Assembly (NCBI RefSeq): GCF_003594935.2
Contig: NZ_CP043342.1
Coordinates: forward strand, 4,340,001-4,404,000
Direction of reading: 5' to 3'
From: Enterobacter huaxiensis
Lineage (GTDB): Bacteria; Pseudomonadota; Gammaproteobacteria; Enterobacterales; Enterobacteriaceae
Length of the DNA stretch: 64,000 nt
The position numbers were made by a program, and so were the translations under genes. A model generated the notes under the pieces. That model was not told where the DNA came from and ran no database searches. It saw nothing but the letters and a program-made list of their open reading frames with translations. Of the stretch, positions 24,772 to 32,773 are shown in pieces. How positions within the stretch are numbered: the first letter of the stretch is position 1; each line of letters starts with the position of its first letter.

Positions 24772-25624
24772 GGCGTCCTCCCTGTTTAAGCAGACGCAAC
24801 ACGCGGCGAGGCAAAGGGTTAAGGCCCGGGTCAGCGCTGTCTCGCAGGTCGTCGCCAATAATATTTAAACCGAGGATCAGCAGCACAATGGCGATCCCCG
24901 GAAAGAAGGTCATCCACCAGGCGGTGAAGATCACGGCCTTTCCTTCGAGTAATAAGTTGCCCAGGCTTGGCATCGGGGCTGGCACGCCGGAACCGAGAAA
25001 GCTCAAGGCTGCTTCGGTAAGAATGGCCACCGAAAACACCCAGCTGACCTGCACGATAAACGGCGAGATGACGTTAGGCAAAAGGTGCAGCCAGATAATG
25101 CGCGAGGCACCTGCCCCCTGCGCGCGCAGGGCTTCAATAAAGTTCTTCTCTTTGATCACCATGGCCGCCCCTCGGATCACCCGCGCAACCGACGGCACGT
25201 ATACTAACGATAGCGCCAGCACCACGTTGGCGATATTTGGTCCGAGCACGCCGACAATGGCGATCGCCAGCAGCAAAGACGGAAAGGCAAAAAGACCATC
25301 ACAGACGCGCATCAGGATCCTGTCTACCGGGCGATACCAGGCGCAGAGTAGCCCGACGATCGTCCCCGTCACGCCTGCTATCACCGCTACCGCTGCGCCC
25401 ACCGAGAGCGACACGCGCACCGCCAGCGCCACACGGACAAAAAGATCCCGCCCGAAGTTATCGGTGCCGAACCAGTGTTCCGCAGAGGGAGGGGTCAACC
25501 GGCTTAACGGATCGAGGCTGTAGGGATCGTAAGGGCTTACCAGGCTTGCAAAAAATGACAGCAGCACAATGGCGGCCAGCACGGCGGGCCAAATTAAAAG
25601 CCCCGGATTTCTGAAGGTAATCAT
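24764..25624 (-). CDS. Dipeptide-type ABC transporter permease (DppC-like)
   Basis: Inner-membrane channel subunit of 286 residues with about six helices. The N-terminal OppC domain contains SPYDPYSLDPLSRLTPPSAE, the common HWFGTDNFGRDLFVR run, and the ATPase-docking EAA loop reads EALRAQGAGASRIIWLHLLPN. The ATG at 25624 overlaps the stop of the previous permease by four bases (ATGA). Pairs with the DppB-like gene. As in DppC and GsiD, the partner ABC ATPases are the next two genes. Substrate unknown. Confidence 0.93.
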   Translation of the reverse strand: MITFRNPGLLIWPAVLAAIVLLSFFASLVSPYDPYSLDPLSRLTPPSAEHWFGTDNFGRDLFVRVALAVRVSLSVGAAVAVIAGVTGTIVGLLCAWYRPVDRILMRVCDGLFAFPSLLLAIAIVGVLGPNIANVVLALSLVYVPSVARVIRGAAMVIKEKNFIEALRAQGAGASRIIWLHLLPNVISPFIVQVSWVFSVAILTEAALSFLGSGVPAPMPSLGNLLLEGKAVIFTAWWMTFFPGIAIVLLILGLNIIGDDLRDSADPGLNPLPRRVLRLLKQGGRHG

Positions 25625-26577
25625 TTTTCTCCTCCGTCGACGGACAGGCGCGGATCGGCAAGATAGTTCAGAAGATCCACCGCCAGGTTGATCAACACGT
25701 AGCAAACGGTGATCAGCAGTACCACGCCCTGGATCACCGTCACGTCGCGCCGCTCGATCGAATCGACAATGAGCGATCCCACGCCGGGAATACCGAATAC
25801 GCTTTCGATCACGATCGTGCCGGTTATCAGCGACGCGAAGGATTCACCGCAGATGGTCAGTATGGGGATCAGGCTGTTTTTGAGCGTGTGCCGTAAAAGC
25901 ACAAGCCACTCCGGGACCCCCTTTGCCCGTGCCGTGTTGATAAAAGGCTCTTGCAATACATCCAGCATCACGGCACGGGTCATGCGGGCAATCAGTGCGG
26001 CGATGCGGAGTCCCAGCGCGATAGCAGGTAAGGTCAGGTACCAGACGTTAAGCCAGAAATCATCGTTGGTAGAGCGATACCCCACCACCGGAAACCAGCG
26101 CAGCTGAACGGCAAAGAAGAAGATGAGGACAAGGCCAAGCAAAAAACCCGGAACCGACATGCCAAACGTCGCCAGCATACGAATAATGCGATCCGTGATG
26201 CCGCCATGTTGCCAGGCGCTTATCACGCCCCCCGCCAGCCCCAGAATGAGCGCAATGAGTTGAGCATACAATGCCAGCGCCAGCGTCGGCGTCAGGTGCT
26301 GTAAAAAGAGCGACATAACGCTGGTATTTAAAAACAGGGAATGGCCCAAATCCCCGGTCAGGATCTCGCCAAACCAGCTGAAGAACTGCACCAGCAGGGG
26401 CCGATCCAGCCCCATCTGCTGGCGCAGCGCGGCAATATCCTGAGGACTGGCATCATTCCCCAGGATCACCAGCGCCGGATCGCCCGGCGCGAGATGAATC
26501 AAGCAAAACACCACTACCGACACCACCAGCAGCACCGGCAGGAGTGCCAGCAGGCGGTGAAAAAGGTATCTTCTCAT
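25621..26577 (-). CDS. Dipeptide-type ABC transporter permease (DppB-like)
   Basis: Inner-membrane channel subunit of 318 residues with six helices and the family N-terminus RYLFHRLLALLPVLLVVSV, then HLAPGDPALVILG. The EAA loop is INTARAKGVPEWLVLLRHTL, followed by SVFGIPGVGSLIVDSIERRD, a strongly conserved feature of DppB/OppB. It lies 12 bases after the binding-protein gene and overlaps the next permease by four bases. Belongs to a complete five-gene importer (binding protein, two permeases, two ATPases). Confidence 0.93.
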   Translation of the reverse strand: MRRYLFHRLLALLPVLLVVSVVVFCLIHLAPGDPALVILGNDASPQDIAALRQQMGLDRPLLVQFFSWFGEILTGDLGHSLFLNTSVMSLFLQHLTPTLALALYAQLIALILGLAGGVISAWQHGGITDRIIRMLATFGMSVPGFLLGLVLIFFFAVQLRWFPVVGYRSTNDDFWLNVWYLTLPAIALGLRIAALIARMTRAVMLDVLQEPFINTARAKGVPEWLVLLRHTLKNSLIPILTICGESFASLITGTIVIESVFGIPGVGSLIVDSIERRDVTVIQGVVLLITVCYVLINLAVDLLNYLADPRLSVDGGEK

Positions 26578-26589
26578 CGCCTTCTCCCG

Positions 26590-28152
26590 TCAGGGTTTCG
26601 TCACGCTCACGTTCCATAAAATAGGGCCAATCAGGTCCTGATAGCCTTTCACATTGGCTTTTAGCGCCACCGCATCCGGCGTAGTGCGGCCCAGCACAAT
26701 GACCGGCAGATATTGCCAGCTCAGGGTATTCAGCCGATCCACCAGCGGTTTCGCCTCTTTCAGTGACGGTGCCTGCTTAATTTCATCCAGCACGTTATCG
26801 ATCTCCGGGTTGTTGCTCAGCCCGGGAAACTTCGCGCGCGAATCGAGGAAGGGATATTGATGCAGCACCTGACGCATGGAGAACTCCAGCGCACAGAGGT
26901 CGAAGTTTTTCGGATCCTGGCGGCGCTGCAGAACGGTCGGCCAGTCGTAGACGTCGAGGCGTGACTTCACGCCAATCTGCTTCAACACCTGCTGAGCCAC
27001 TATCGCCAGGTTATACAACTCGGCATATTCTTTCGTGGCGATGATCACCACTTCTTCGCCATTGTAGCCCGAGTCTTTCACCAGCGCGCGCGCCTCGTCG
27101 AGCCGATGTTGGTTCCAGAAAGGCTTACCGGCCTCGCTGTACCAGTCCACCTGTTCCGGGAAGCCCAGGGACGGATCTTCCTTAAAGAAACGCGGATCGC
27201 TGTAGCCCGCCAGCAGCGTTTGATGGACATTAAGCGCGAGGTTGAATGCCTGGCGCAGCTTCACATTGGCAAACGGCCCCTGGTTTTTATTGAACAGGTA
27301 GGTAATGAGCGAGCCGCCGCTTTTGGGCTGGAAGAGCGACAGATCCGGCACGCTGCTGAGCGTGTCGATATTGTCCTTCGGCAGCTGGAATACCAGATCG
27401 TATTCCCCGGTCATCGCCCCGGCCAGGCGAGTGGATTCATCGGTAATGTAGCGGAACCAGATCTCCTTCACATCCGCTTTCTTCTCACCTGATAGACCGC
27501 TTGCAGGCTCCTTGCGGGACTGATACTGGTCATAACGGGTTAAGTGCAGAAAATCACCGGGTTTGAACTCGGCCAGTTTGTAAGGGCCGGTGCCAATTAG
27601 CTCGGTCACGGGCTTCTTGCTGCTGTTGGCCTCATCAATAATGCGTTTCGGCATAATAGCGGCGATGTTCTTCACGTCTGCCAGCACGTTGAGCGTAATC
27701 AGTGACGGGGAAGGAAGCGTAAAGGTGACGGTTTTATCATCCACCTTACTGAACTGCACGCCGGGCAAATTCGCTTTCCCCTGTGTGGAAACTGCCAGCC
27801 AGCGATTCATTGAAGCCACAACGTCATCCGCAGTCAGCGGTTGTCCGTCATGAAAATGGATCCCGTCACGCAATACAAAGGTGTAGGTTTTGCGATCGTC
27901 ACTCAGGGTGTAGCTTTCCACCAGCTCTGGTACAGGCTCAAATTTGGCGTTGATGGTGAACAACGTTTCGAAAATATGCCTGTCCACGTCTGAGGTGGCG
28001 TTATTGGTCGTCAGATAAGGATCCAGCGTTCCAGGCCGGTTTCCGTAGGCAATATTCAGCACGGCGTTACGATCGATACTCTCGGCCTGTGCGCTTCCCA
28101 GGGGTAAAGCCACCGCCAGCATGAGTGCGGCGGCAGAAAACAGCATTTTCAT
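26590..28152 (-). CDS. Periplasmic solute-binding protein, family 5 (peptide/nickel type)
   Basis: Periplasmic binding protein of the five-gene importer, 520 residues. The signal peptide MKMLFSAAALMLAVALPLGS ends before AQAES, giving cleavage after AQA. The SBP_bac_5 signature is visible in TFVLRDGIHFHDGQPLTADDVVASMNRW and GTGPYKLAEF. I use the ATG at 28152 with GGAG about 10 bases upstream; extra upstream codons would mask the signal peptide. It follows an M20 amidohydrolase gene by 22 bases, suggesting that the imported compound is then hydrolysed at an amide bond. Ligand unknown; peptides, N-acyl amino acids or amino acid conjugates are possible. Confidence 0.92.
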   Translation of the reverse strand: MKMLFSAAALMLAVALPLGSAQAESIDRNAVLNIAYGNRPGTLDPYLTTNNATSDVDRHIFETLFTINAKFEPVPELVESYTLSDDRKTYTFVLRDGIHFHDGQPLTADDVVASMNRWLAVSTQGKANLPGVQFSKVDDKTVTFTLPSPSLITLNVLADVKNIAAIMPKRIIDEANSSKKPVTELIGTGPYKLAEFKPGDFLHLTRYDQYQSRKEPASGLSGEKKADVKEIWFRYITDESTRLAGAMTGEYDLVFQLPKDNIDTLSSVPDLSLFQPKSGGSLITYLFNKNQGPFANVKLRQAFNLALNVHQTLLAGYSDPRFFKEDPSLGFPEQVDWYSEAGKPFWNQHRLDEARALVKDSGYNGEEVVIIATKEYAELYNLAIVAQQVLKQIGVKSRLDVYDWPTVLQRRQDPKNFDLCALEFSMRQVLHQYPFLDSRAKFPGLSNNPEIDNVLDEIKQAPSLKEAKPLVDRLNTLSWQYLPVIVLGRTTPDAVALKANVKGYQDLIGPILWNVSVTKP

Positions 28153-28174
28153 TGTTATGGTGCTCCGGTTAAGG

Positions 28175-29392
28175 TCATGCAGCTTGCGTGGCGGCGGTTT
28201 GCCCGACAAATTCGTCTTTCACTTCCTGCAGCAGCGCTGCATCGGTTAACAGTCGCAGACCGGTTCGGGCCAGCACCTGCGCGCCTGTCACCAGCGCGTC
28301 ATAGCCCTGAACCGAGTTAGCCGCCTCGCGGAACGCCACGGTGTGACCAATCAGTTCATCGGGGCCAATCTTGATGTAAGGGTGCGCTGTTGGTACCGCA
28401 TGGCTGATATCGCCGGCATCGGTTGAACCCAGCCCCTCTTTTTCCTTCAGCTCGACCGTCTCCCCTGCGGCGGTGAATTCTTCCAGCAGTACAGCGTTCA
28501 GCGTGTGGTTGATGTTGAAATCACGCGGCCCAACCTGATGCTCAATCTTGACCGTGGTACCGGTTGCCAGCGCAACGCCATCCGCAATGGCACGAATGCG
28601 TGGCTCAAGCGCGACCACCTCTTCACGGGTATGGGCACGAATGTAATAGTGCGCCGACGCATACTCAGGGATCACATTCGGAGCCTGACCGCCGTTGGTG
28701 ATAATGCCGTGAACGCGGATGCCATCCGGCAGCTGCTGGCGCAGAACGCTGATGCCGTTATAGAGCAACACCAGCGCATCCAGCGCGTTCACCCCTTTAT
28801 GCGGTGAGCTACCCGCGTGGGAAGGTTTGCCATAGAAATGGAAGTAGAGGTGGTTATTCGCCAGCGACGGGCCGGACAATCGCGTTTTCCCCGCGGGGTG
28901 GACCATCAGTGCCACATCGACATCGTTAAGGAAGCCATGCTCCACGAAGCGGGCTTTCACGTTACCGTTTGGACCGCCTTTACCACGCAGCCCGCCCTCT
29001 TCTGCAGGCGTACCGAGTACCACGACCTTGCCCCCCGTTGCGTCCAGCGTTTCGCTAAGCGCAATCGCGGCAGCAATACTGGTAACCCCAATGATGTTGT
29101 GACCACAGGCGTGCCCGATATCAATAAGCGCATCGTATTCCGCCAGGAACGCGATAGTCGGGCCGGGCCTGCCGCTCTCCTTCACCGCATAAAAAGCCGT
29201 TTCATGACCGGCGACGTTAAGCGTGACGGCAAAACCCTGTTTTTCCAGCAGCTTTGTCAGCTGGCCGCTGGCGTAATACTCGTTATTGCCGGTTTCAGGG
29301 TGGGCGTGAATATCTTTGGCTATCGCCACATACTCGTCCCGGTGCTGTTGAATACTTGTTTCAAGACGGTCTCGTAACTCGCTATTGCTCAT
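28175..29392 (-). CDS. M20-family amidohydrolase/peptidase
   Basis: Cytosolic two-metal hydrolase of 405 residues in the M20D (aminoacylase/AbgB-like) group that cleaves amide bonds of N-acylated or conjugated amino acids. Metal and catalytic motifs: DIHAHPETGNNEY, AEYDALIDIGHACGHN (Cys/His ligands at about 96 and 98), and the general-base glutamates in PAEEGG (about 131-132). The dimerisation domain has FYGKPSHAGSSPHKG. The ATG at 29392 (MSNSELRD) is favoured by AAGGTGGAAG just before it; another ATG six codons upstream has no site. No signal peptide. It sits between the sulfonate-type and the peptide-type transporter genes, so it probably acts on what one of them imports. Confidence 0.9.
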   Translation of the reverse strand: MSNSELRDRLETSIQQHRDEYVAIAKDIHAHPETGNNEYYASGQLTKLLEKQGFAVTLNVAGHETAFYAVKESGRPGPTIAFLAEYDALIDIGHACGHNIIGVTSIAAAIALSETLDATGGKVVVLGTPAEEGGLRGKGGPNGNVKARFVEHGFLNDVDVALMVHPAGKTRLSGPSLANNHLYFHFYGKPSHAGSSPHKGVNALDALVLLYNGISVLRQQLPDGIRVHGIITNGGQAPNVIPEYASAHYYIRAHTREEVVALEPRIRAIADGVALATGTTVKIEHQVGPRDFNINHTLNAVLLEEFTAAGETVELKEKEGLGSTDAGDISHAVPTAHPYIKIGPDELIGHTVAFREAANSVQGYDALVTGAQVLARTGLRLLTDAALLQEVKDEFVGQTAATQAA

Positions 29393-29445
29393 TGCTTCCA
29401 CCTTAGTCATGACGGTTGATTCATTCCCGACACCGGGAACTGTGG

Positions 29446-30222
29446 TTAACGTAAGTGCCGCTTCGCCTCCTGGCGTACCCGATGCAGGACGTGATGCTTG
29501 ATCTCGCTATAGGAAGGGTGTTCCGCCAGCGTTTCGATATCTCGCTCCCGCCCAAAGGGCAGAACGATCTCATCAACGATTTTTCCCGGTTTTGCCGACA
29601 TGATCAGAATGCGGTCAGCCAAAAAAAGCGCCTCTTCCACATCGTGCGTGACGAAGAGCAGCGTGGTGCCGGTGGAGAGCCACGCCTCGCGCAGCAACTC
29701 CTGCATCATCAGTCGGGTTTGCGCATCCAGCGCACCGAACGGTTCATCCAGCAGCAGCACTTCCGGGCCGGGGAGCCAGGCGCGAGCGAGCGCCACGCGC
29801 TGCTTCATACCGCCAGAAAGCTGCCACGGCGCATGATGTTCAAAGCCTTTCAGACCCACGCGCTCAAGCCACGTCTGCGCCAGGGCATTGGTTTCGTCCT
29901 TACGGTGTTTGCCCAGACGCGGGCCAAACGTGACGTTTTCCAGCACCGAGAGCCACGGAAACAGGTTGGGCTGCTGGAATATCATTCCGCGGTCGGGACC
30001 AGGCCTGCCGATCTCTTTCCCGCCAGCAGCCACCCGCCCCCGGTCTGGCTTATTAAACCCGGCGACAAGGTTCAGAATGGTGGATTTGCCACAGCCAGAC
30101 GGCCCAAGCAGGACCACAAACTCACCGCTGCTCAGGCTCAGATTGATATCCTCCAGCACCGTAAACGGCTGAGGTTTTGCCGCGAAAGAGAGCGATACGT
30201 TTTCAAGGGTGATTGCACTCAT
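29446..30222 (-). CDS. Taurine/sulfonate-type ABC transporter ATPase (TauB/SsuB-like)
   Basis: Cytosolic ATPase of 258 residues that powers a nitrate/sulfonate/taurine-class importer. Walker A is GPSGCGKST, the Q-loop MIFQQPNLFPW, signature LSGGMKQRVALARAW, Walker B EVLLLDEPFGALD, H-loop FVTHDVEEAL. The FPW after the Q-loop and the D-V-E-E-A-L are typical of the TauB/SsuB/NrtD group. Its start overlaps the permease stop by one base (TAATG). Partner proteins are the permease and binding protein encoded upstream. Substrate specificity is set by the binding protein and is not known. Confidence 0.92.
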   Translation of the reverse strand: MSAITLENVSLSFAAKPQPFTVLEDINLSLSSGEFVVLLGPSGCGKSTILNLVAGFNKPDRGRVAAGGKEIGRPGPDRGMIFQQPNLFPWLSVLENVTFGPRLGKHRKDETNALAQTWLERVGLKGFEHHAPWQLSGGMKQRVALARAWLPGPEVLLLDEPFGALDAQTRLMMQELLREAWLSTGTTLLFVTHDVEEALFLADRILIMSAKPGKIVDEIVLPFGRERDIETLAEHPSYSEIKHHVLHRVRQEAKRHLR

Positions 30223-30992
30223 TATTCTTTCCCCGCCCAGGGCACCGTCAGGCGCTGTAGCCCCAGCAGTAATAAATCCAGCAGATAGCCAATGCCGCCC
30301 AGCAGCAAAATGCCGAGCATGACGATATCAGTACGCAAATAAGAGCTGGCGTTGATGACCATCCAGCCCAGGCCGGAACTGGCTGCGACCATCTCCGCGG
30401 CAATCAACGACGTCCAGCCAATGCCAATGGAGAGCCTGACGGTGGTGAAAAGGTCCGGCAGCGCGTCCGGGAGGACCACACGCATGAAGATTTGTCTGCG
30501 CGAAGCGCCCAGCGTCTGCGCCACGCGAATACGTGAACGGCCAATGCGCTCAACTGCAGCCGACGCCCCCACGACCACGCTTAAAAACGTGGCAATGAAG
30601 ATCAGGAAGAATTTGGAGGCCTCGCCAATCCCAAGCCACACGACGGCCAGAGGTATCAGCGCAATTTTGGGTAAAGGACGCAGAAACTGAACGAAAGGAT
30701 TAAGTACCGCCGCCAGGCCTTCAGACAGCCCCATCAGTAACCCCAGCGGAATACCAATGATAATCGCCACGGTAAATGCGCTCAGCGCTCGCGCGAGGCT
30801 CACCGCAATGTGTTCCCAGAGCGGTACCTGACGATAGCCATCGGCAAGCAGCTCTTCGGTCGTCAAACCAATGTCCGTTAGCGACGGTAACAGCAGCGGA
30901 TCGACCCACTGCTGCGTTGCCGCCACCTGCCAGACGATAAAGAAAACCGCCACCGACACGACGCTGATGGCGATATGCTGACTCAATCTCAT
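30222..30992 (-). CDS. Taurine/sulfonate-type ABC transporter permease (TauC/SsuC-like)
   Basis: Inner-membrane subunit of 256 residues with about six helices and the BPD_transp_1 domain. The EAA loop reads VAQTLGASRRQIFMRVVLPDALPDLFTTVR, which places it with TauC/SsuC. Segment GWTSLIAAEMVAASSGLGWMV is also diagnostic of the sulfonate/taurine class. It overlaps the binding-protein gene by four bases and the ATPase gene by one, a compact translationally coupled trio. Confidence 0.92.
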   Translation of the reverse strand: MRLSQHIAISVVSVAVFFIVWQVAATQQWVDPLLLPSLTDIGLTTEELLADGYRQVPLWEHIAVSLARALSAFTVAIIIGIPLGLLMGLSEGLAAVLNPFVQFLRPLPKIALIPLAVVWLGIGEASKFFLIFIATFLSVVVGASAAVERIGRSRIRVAQTLGASRRQIFMRVVLPDALPDLFTTVRLSIGIGWTSLIAAEMVAASSGLGWMVINASSYLRTDIVMLGILLLGGIGYLLDLLLLGLQRLTVPWAGKE

Positions 30993-31996
30993 TGCGCCGC
31001 CACCGCCGCATCACGGATATAGCGAGAATCAATGGCGGTATCCCAATTTGCAGGGATATCGCGCTTGCGAATTTCGCCGATACCGGCGAGGAAGCTGGAG
31101 GTTTTGGTTAAGGCCTTGCCGATACCGCTGTCGGTGGTCTGCGTGCCATTACCCAGCCAGTCCGCAGTACCCTGCTGGGCAAGCGTTGGGTACTCCAGCC
31201 CGCCCAGCGTATTTGCCGCCGTGGTAACCGGAGCTCCCACTTCTTTTGCAACGATGCCTGCTGCACGCTCCGGGTCTTTCTTAAACTCATTGACCTTCTG
31301 CTGATGCACGCGAAGGAACGCAGTGACCGCTTCTGGATACTTCTCAGCAAAGGCTTTGCGCACCACATAGTTGTTGTAGATCAGATAGCCATCTTTCTGC
31401 AGGTCCTTGGTGGCAAAGACCTGGTGCCCACCCGACGCCTCCAGCTCCTGCGCAAACGGTGCCCAGACGTAGCCAGCATCAATGTCACCACGCTTCCATG
31501 CCGCGACCATTTCTGCAGGACGCAGCGGCAGTAACGTGATTTTGCTGCGGTCCAGTTTGTTCACGCTGATCGCGGCTTCGAGAGCATACTGAGCCGTAGA
31601 GTTCGGCGGGTAGGCGACACGCTTACCTTCAATGTCATTAATTTTCACAATGCCATCTTTACCGATCAGACGTTCATAGCTGGCTATCACGCCCGATACG
31701 CCAATAATTTCGACCGGCAATTTGCGGACAATACCTGCCGTCGCTGGACTGGATCCAAAATTGGCAATATCAATCGCGTTGCTGGCAAAATAATTAAGCG
31801 CATCGGCACCCGATGCAAATTGCACCCACTTCACTTTACTGTTTAACGCTTTATCAAGAGAGCCATCGGCTTTTGCCAGCATTAATACCTGAGAACCGCC
31901 GCTATATGCCACGCGAACTTCAGCAGGTGAATCGGCAAAACTCATATTTGCCCATAGCCCGCCCGCTGCAATTAATAAGCAGAGACTTTTTTTCAT
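30989..31996 (-). CDS. Periplasmic taurine/sulfonate-type binding protein (TauA-like)
   Basis: Periplasmic binding protein of 335 residues. The signal peptide MKKSLCLLIAAGGLWANMSF ends at SFA before DSPAEV. The mature protein follows the NMT1/TauA fold: VRVAYSGGSQVLMLAKADGSLDK, then SNAIDIANFGSSPATAGIVR and WKRGDIDAGYVWAPFAQEL. TauA relatives share the pattern of a hinge Gly-Ser and a Trp near the ligand. Because the neighbouring lyase looks like a cysteate lyase, a sulfonated amino acid such as cysteate, or taurine, is a reasonable ligand, but this is inference. It lies 57 bases after the racemase gene and overlaps the permease start. Confidence 0.9.
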   Translation of the reverse strand: MKKSLCLLIAAGGLWANMSFADSPAEVRVAYSGGSQVLMLAKADGSLDKALNSKVKWVQFASGADALNYFASNAIDIANFGSSPATAGIVRKLPVEIIGVSGVIASYERLIGKDGIVKINDIEGKRVAYPPNSTAQYALEAAISVNKLDRSKITLLPLRPAEMVAAWKRGDIDAGYVWAPFAQELEASGGHQVFATKDLQKDGYLIYNNYVVRKAFAEKYPEAVTAFLRVHQQKVNEFKKDPERAAGIVAKEVGAPVTTAANTLGGLEYPTLAQQGTADWLGNGTQTTDSGIGKALTKTSSFLAGIGEIRKRDIPANWDTAIDSRYIRDAAVAAQ

Positions 31997-32053
31997 TTTA
32001 TTTATCCTGTGATTGATCTGAATATAATGTCCGCGATCGTAACGGACGGTGTT

Positions 32054-32773
32054 CTAATTAAAGGGCGTGCTGGTTTGCCATAGCTGCGAACATCGTTCTG
32101 CCAGCGCCTGAGCCGGATCCCAGGTGAGATGACGAAACGGTGCCCTGGCCGCCTCCAGCGCAACAGGCACTTCGGTACAGGCCAGCACCAGCTTTTGCGC
32201 GCCGCGGGCAAACAATGCGTTGGCCTGCAGCGCCAGCAGCTCACCGCCCTCAACCAGCGCGCCACGCTTTACCGCGTAGCAGCCCGGTACAAACCATTGG
32301 GCCAGCTCCTCAGGTGTCGGCACGACGACCTCAATAGACTGCGCGGCCAGTCGTTCTTGATACCAGCCCGCGTCCAGCGTGCCTTTAGTAGCAATGACGC
32401 CAACCCGCTGAGGTTTTTCCTCAGCCTGCGACAGCGCATCCAGCGTCGCATCAACGATATGCAGAACAGGAGCGCTGCTGGCTTCACTCAGCGCGTCGTA
32501 CCAGTGGTGAGCCGTATTACAGGGGATTGCGATATGGCTTGCCCCCGCCTGGTTAAGTTTCTCGACTGCGTGAAGAAGCTGCGGCAAGGGAGACGGGCCC
32601 GTACCTGCCAGCGCCTTCTGGCGATCGGCAATTTGCGGTACATTCCACACGACCGTTGGGATCTGCTGTTGATCGCTCTGCGCAGGCGTAGCCTCCAGCA
32701 GGCGGCGCAGAAAATCCAGCGTCGCAAGGGGGCCCATACCGCCCAGTACGCCAAGCAGGAAGGGCTTAGCCAT
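32054..32773 (-). CDS. Aspartate/glutamate racemase family protein
   Basis: Cofactor-independent racemase of 239 residues that inverts an acidic amino acid by a two-cysteine mechanism. Both catalytic cysteines are present: PCNTAHHW (Cys85) and LACTEVP (Cys199), and the N-terminal GVLGGMGPLAT is typical of the aspartate racemase subgroup. The ATG at 32773 overlaps the stop of the upstream lyase gene by eight bases, so the two are probably translated together. Cysteate is a sulfonate analogue of aspartate, so one possibility is that this enzyme converts D- and L-cysteate for the lyase. D-/L-aspartate itself is the conservative alternative. Confidence 0.88.
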   Translation of the reverse strand: MAKPFLLGVLGGMGPLATLDFLRRLLEATPAQSDQQQIPTVVWNVPQIADRQKALAGTGPSPLPQLLHAVEKLNQAGASHIAIPCNTAHHWYDALSEASSAPVLHIVDATLDALSQAEEKPQRVGVIATKGTLDAGWYQERLAAQSIEVVVPTPEELAQWFVPGCYAVKRGALVEGGELLALQANALFARGAQKLVLACTEVPVALEAARAPFRHLTWDPAQALAERCSQLWQTSTPFN

